Positions 61,850 through 64,000 of a stretch of 64,000 nucleotides of DNA are shown here, piece by piece. The translations under genes were made by a program, and so were the position numbers. Source of the stretch: Schaalia canis (GTDB lineage: Bacteria > Actinomycetota > Actinomycetes > Actinomycetales > Actinomycetaceae); NCBI RefSeq assembly GCF_003858455.1, contig NZ_RQZF01000001.1, positions 372,001 through 436,000 of the forward strand, in the 5' to 3' direction. Numbering within the stretch: the first letter of the stretch is position 1; each line of letters starts with the position of its first letter. The notes under the pieces were generated by a model. The model was not told where the DNA came from. It saw only the letters and a program-made list of their open reading frames with translations, and searched no databases.

Positions 61850-62305
61850 TCAGTCCTGATCGAAAGTACGAGAACGGCGCAGGTTAGCAGCATCACTCGT
61901 CACCTCAATGCTCTGAGGCGACAGGAGGAACACGCGGTTCGTGACACGTTCAGCAAAACCATGCAGCGCGAAAGTCAACCCCGCAATGAAGTCAATGATT
62001 CGACGAGCCTCATCCTCAGGCATATCTGAAAGGTTAACGATCACTGGCAGTCCATCACGGAAGGCTTCACCAATACTCAGAGCATCGTTGTACGAGGTCG
62101 GGTGGACGGTGACAATACGGCTCAGATCAGCACGTCGCACCGGAGCGGCCTCGCGGTGGATCGGCGCCAACGGTTCGACAGGCTCCTCGGGCGTCGGAAA
62201 GTCCACCAGATCTGCTTCATATTCGTCGATAAAAAACTCAGTGTCGTAATCCTCGGGGGTGTACCATCCAAGGAATTCACGAGCTTTAGCACCAAAACCA
62301 GCCAT
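61850..62305 (-). CDS. sepF: cell division protein SepF
   Basis: SepF ties FtsZ to the membrane and is essential in many actinobacteria that lack FtsA. The 151 residues start MAGFGAKAREFLGWYTPED, containing the membrane-binding N-terminal helix. An acidic linker follows, then the SepF core with IVTVHPTSYNDALSIGEAF, VIVNLSDMPEDEARRIIDF and FLLSPQSIEV. ATG 62305 has GAGGAGAA in front of it. Confidence 0.93.
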   Translation of the reverse strand: MAGFGAKAREFLGWYTPEDYDTEFFIDEYEADLVDFPTPEEPVEPLAPIHREAAPVRRADLSRIVTVHPTSYNDALSIGEAFRDGLPVIVNLSDMPEDEARRIIDFIAGLTFALHGFAERVTNRVFLLSPQSIEVTSDAANLRRSRTFDQD

Positions 62306-62407
62306 TACATTCTCCTCAAGCCAAAAGACCTCTGTGTCCACACGGTAATGCTCTTTTCCTATCCGCCAGGTAAGACACTCCGCAAAGCGCGAAGTCCTCT
62401 GCGTGCC

Positions 62408-63217
62408 TCAAGCGTTTTCCCAGGTCGGCACAACAAGGGAAACATAACGTCCACTGCGCGGATCCCTGCGATGGGAATGCCATTGCTGATCTTCTAGCGT
62501 GCAGCGGGCATCAATGGTCACGTGCTCGCACCCGGCGGCATGGAGCTGCGCAGCGGCAGCTTTCGGAAGATCAAGAGAGGGCGTCCCCCAGCGTGTGGCC
62601 CCCGCAATCTTGGGCATCAACTGGGCAAGCTCACGTTGCATCTCAACGGGAACTTCGTAGCATTGCCCGCAGATAGCAGGAGCGATATAGACGCTGATCT
62701 CGCGTGCTGAAAGTCCAAGTGAAGCAAAGATTTCGAGCGTGTGCAGGATAATGCCTGTAGTGAACCCAATGCGTCCTGCGTGGATGCCCGCAACTACCCG
62801 CCCTTTGTCAGCAGAAAAAATAATCGGCATGCAATCTGCCGTCATCACAGCCACGGCTGGCGCCTGAGGCCAAGAGCGTGCGTCAACAACCACCCCGTCA
62901 CAGGGAAGCTGAGGCCAAAGATGAGGATCGCGCTCACTCAGGAAAGAATCCGTCTGGCCAAGGGTCACCTGTACCCTACTTCGCACTGCTGGCGTATTCC
63001 CTCCGTCATGACGCACGAGGGCGACATCAGCAGAGTGGGTTTGATCCATCCATACAATTGGTCGTCCAATATGCTTCGCAAGTGCGTGGCGACGCTCAAG
63101 GACAAGGGTGGCGTCGTCTCCCACATGCAGGCCATAGTTGTCGCGTAAAGGGGAAATGCCCCGCTCCACCTGGGTGAGATAGAGCGAGGCATCCCCGACA
63201 GACAGTTGTTCGATCAT
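62408..63217 (-). CDS. pgeF: PgeF/YfiH-family protein (purine nucleosidase/laccase-domain)
   Basis: The 269-residue protein belongs to the PgeF/YfiH family, which cleaves purine nucleosides or edits peptidoglycan precursors. The metal-ligand motifs are WMDQTHSADV, VMTADCMPI and GIHAGRIG, with an Arg where HAGWRG is more usual. YIAPAICGQCYEV follows. The His and Cys ligands are present. It overlaps ftsZ by 4 bases, the typical ftsZ-pgeF-sepF order. Confidence 0.9.
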   Translation of the reverse strand: MIEQLSVGDASLYLTQVERGISPLRDNYGLHVGDDATLVLERRHALAKHIGRPIVWMDQTHSADVALVRHDGGNTPAVRSRVQVTLGQTDSFLSERDPHLWPQLPCDGVVVDARSWPQAPAVAVMTADCMPIIFSADKGRVVAGIHAGRIGFTTGIILHTLEIFASLGLSAREISVYIAPAICGQCYEVPVEMQRELAQLMPKIAGATRWGTPSLDLPKAAAAQLHAAGCEHVTIDARCTLEDQQWHSHRRDPRSGRYVSLVVPTWENA

Positions 63218-64000
63218 CGGAGGAAGTCAGGCAGATCGAGGTCAGGCGTGTGATCGTCCTCGTCGAAGATGCGCGGCACTTCAAGCGACCCGTCCTCAAA
63301 AGCGTTCGGGTCTGCTTGCTGGCGCACGGGTTGCGCCGCTGCAGGGAAGGTCTGTCGGGAAGGCACGTTCACCTCGGCGCGATGCTGAGCAACGGGGGTG
63401 GCCGGAGCTTCGGCAACCGGCAGGGTTCCCAGGCTTCGCACCGGAGCGGGGGTCGGGCTGGCAGGCTGGGCTGAAGCGGCAACCTGAGCCGGGTTTGCAG
63501 ACTGGGCAGTGGCAGCCGGGTAGGGAGGTGCGGGCGGCACCACCGGAGCAGACTGAACGGGTGCCGGAGCAGGAACAGATGGCACTGCAGGAGGAGCGGG
63601 CCGCATTGATGCAGCAGCGTTCGCCTGCGCGGTCTGATCGAGCGGAGCGTCAAAACCAGCAGCAATGACAGTTACTCGGATTTCATCACCAAGAGCATCG
63701 TCAATGACGTTACCGAAAATGATGTTTGCTTCGGGGTGGACAGCCTCGCGCACAAGCAAGGAGGATTGGTAGATCTCCTGCAGGCCCAGGTCAGAACCAC
63801 CCTGGAAGAACATGAGAACACCATGAGCACCATCAATGGAGGCCTCCAGCAGCGGGGAGGAAATAGCCATTTCGACGGCGCGAACGGCGCGGTCTTCACC
63901 CGATGCCGCGCCAATGCCCATGATCGCAGAGCCAGCGTCCTTCATCACTGACTTCACATCATTGAAGTCCACATTGATCAGACCTGGCGTGGTGATCAAT
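63214..64000 (-). CDS. ftsZ: cell division GTPase FtsZ, C-terminal part
   Basis: This is the C-terminal part of FtsZ; the GTPase domain lies beyond the right edge. The visible part contains the T7-loop region GLINVDFNDVKSVM, then SPLLEASIDGAHGVLMFFQG and IRVTVIAAGFD. A disordered linker of about 110 residues very rich in Ala and Pro follows. The conserved C-terminal peptide DLDLPDFLR binds SepF and other partners. The long linker is at the upper end of the actinobacterial range. Confidence 0.96.
   Translation of the reverse strand, partial: LITTPGLINVDFNDVKSVMKDAGSAIMGIGAASGEDRAVRAVEMAISSPLLEASIDGAHGVLMFFQGGSDLGLQEIYQSSLLVREAVHPEANIIFGNVIDDALGDEIRVTVIAAGFDAPLDQTAQANAAASMRPAPPAVPSVPAPAPVQSAPVVPPAPPYPAATAQSANPAQVAASAQPASPTPAPVRSLGTLPVAEAPATPVAQHRAEVNVPSRQTFPAAAQPVRQQADPNAFEDGSLEVPRIFDEDDHTPDLDLPDFLR

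Overview
The window is a 64 kb piece of a moderately high-GC Gram-positive (actinobacterial) chromosome. The signs are a sepIVA-DUF177-rnc cluster, a DivIVA/Wag31-SepF-YggT-FtsZ cluster, SSU/LSU processing genes in actinobacterial order, lipoproteins with actinobacterial signal peptides, GTG starts and DtxR/IdeR-type iron boxes. Gene content (sialic acid and mannoside use, DUF5979 surface protein, shrunken biosynthetic loci) fits a host-associated member of the Actinomycetaceae such as Schaalia/Actinomyces. The genus is an inference; no search was run.

Layout. 1-7.3 kb: cytochrome bd oxidase operon cydA(partial)-cydB, then cydD-cydC and a co-translated GAF histidine kinase; a NarL-type response regulator faces it. 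7.4-15.3 kb (minus): recG, rsmD, coaD, sepIVA, DUF177, rnc and a DAK2-domain protein, a housekeeping cluster that lacks the rpmF usually found next to DUF177. 15.4-21.5 kb: rpmB, brnQ, an SDR epimerase, thiL, a SatD-like protein with a membrane partner behind a double operator, and a TrmH-family methyltransferase. 21.5-25.3 kb (minus): infC-rpmI-rplT with a long attenuator-type leader and an ATC start codon for infC, then SseB, a catalytically dead HisH-like protein and a conserved hypothetical, apparently a remnant of the actinobacterial his cluster. 25.5-27.6 kb: DMT exporter, S4 protein, a repeat-built mini-ORF and an unknown membrane protein.

27.8-38.2 kb is a mannoside-utilisation locus: a carbohydrate ABC importer, a clan GH-A glycosidase, a GH38 alpha-mannosidase, a LacI regulator and an AGE-family epimerase. 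Two related palindromes in front of the divergent promoters and the AGE gene look like the LacI operators. 38.4-42.3 kb is an iron-box controlled unit: a cupin gene and, behind a second and stronger iron box, a SAM methyltransferase plus an NMT1/Ssu-type ABC importer. This is the best candidate here for an undescribed system. 42.4-45.9 kb is an accessory patch with a tiny membrane protein, a decayed gene, an ASCH protein with an insertion, and a DUF5979 surface protein without a recognisable LPXTG.

45.9-54.9 kb is a complete sialic acid uptake and catabolism locus: an Opp/Dpp-type importer with one permease fused to an ATPase (SiaEFGI-like), nanA, nanK, nanE and a divergent FadR/GntR regulator. 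55-64 kb (minus) holds ftsZ(partial)-pgeF-sepF-yggT-divIVA-lspA-rluD-GNAT-dnaE, the end of the division cluster. No tRNA, rRNA, CRISPR array, insertion sequence or prophage was recognised.
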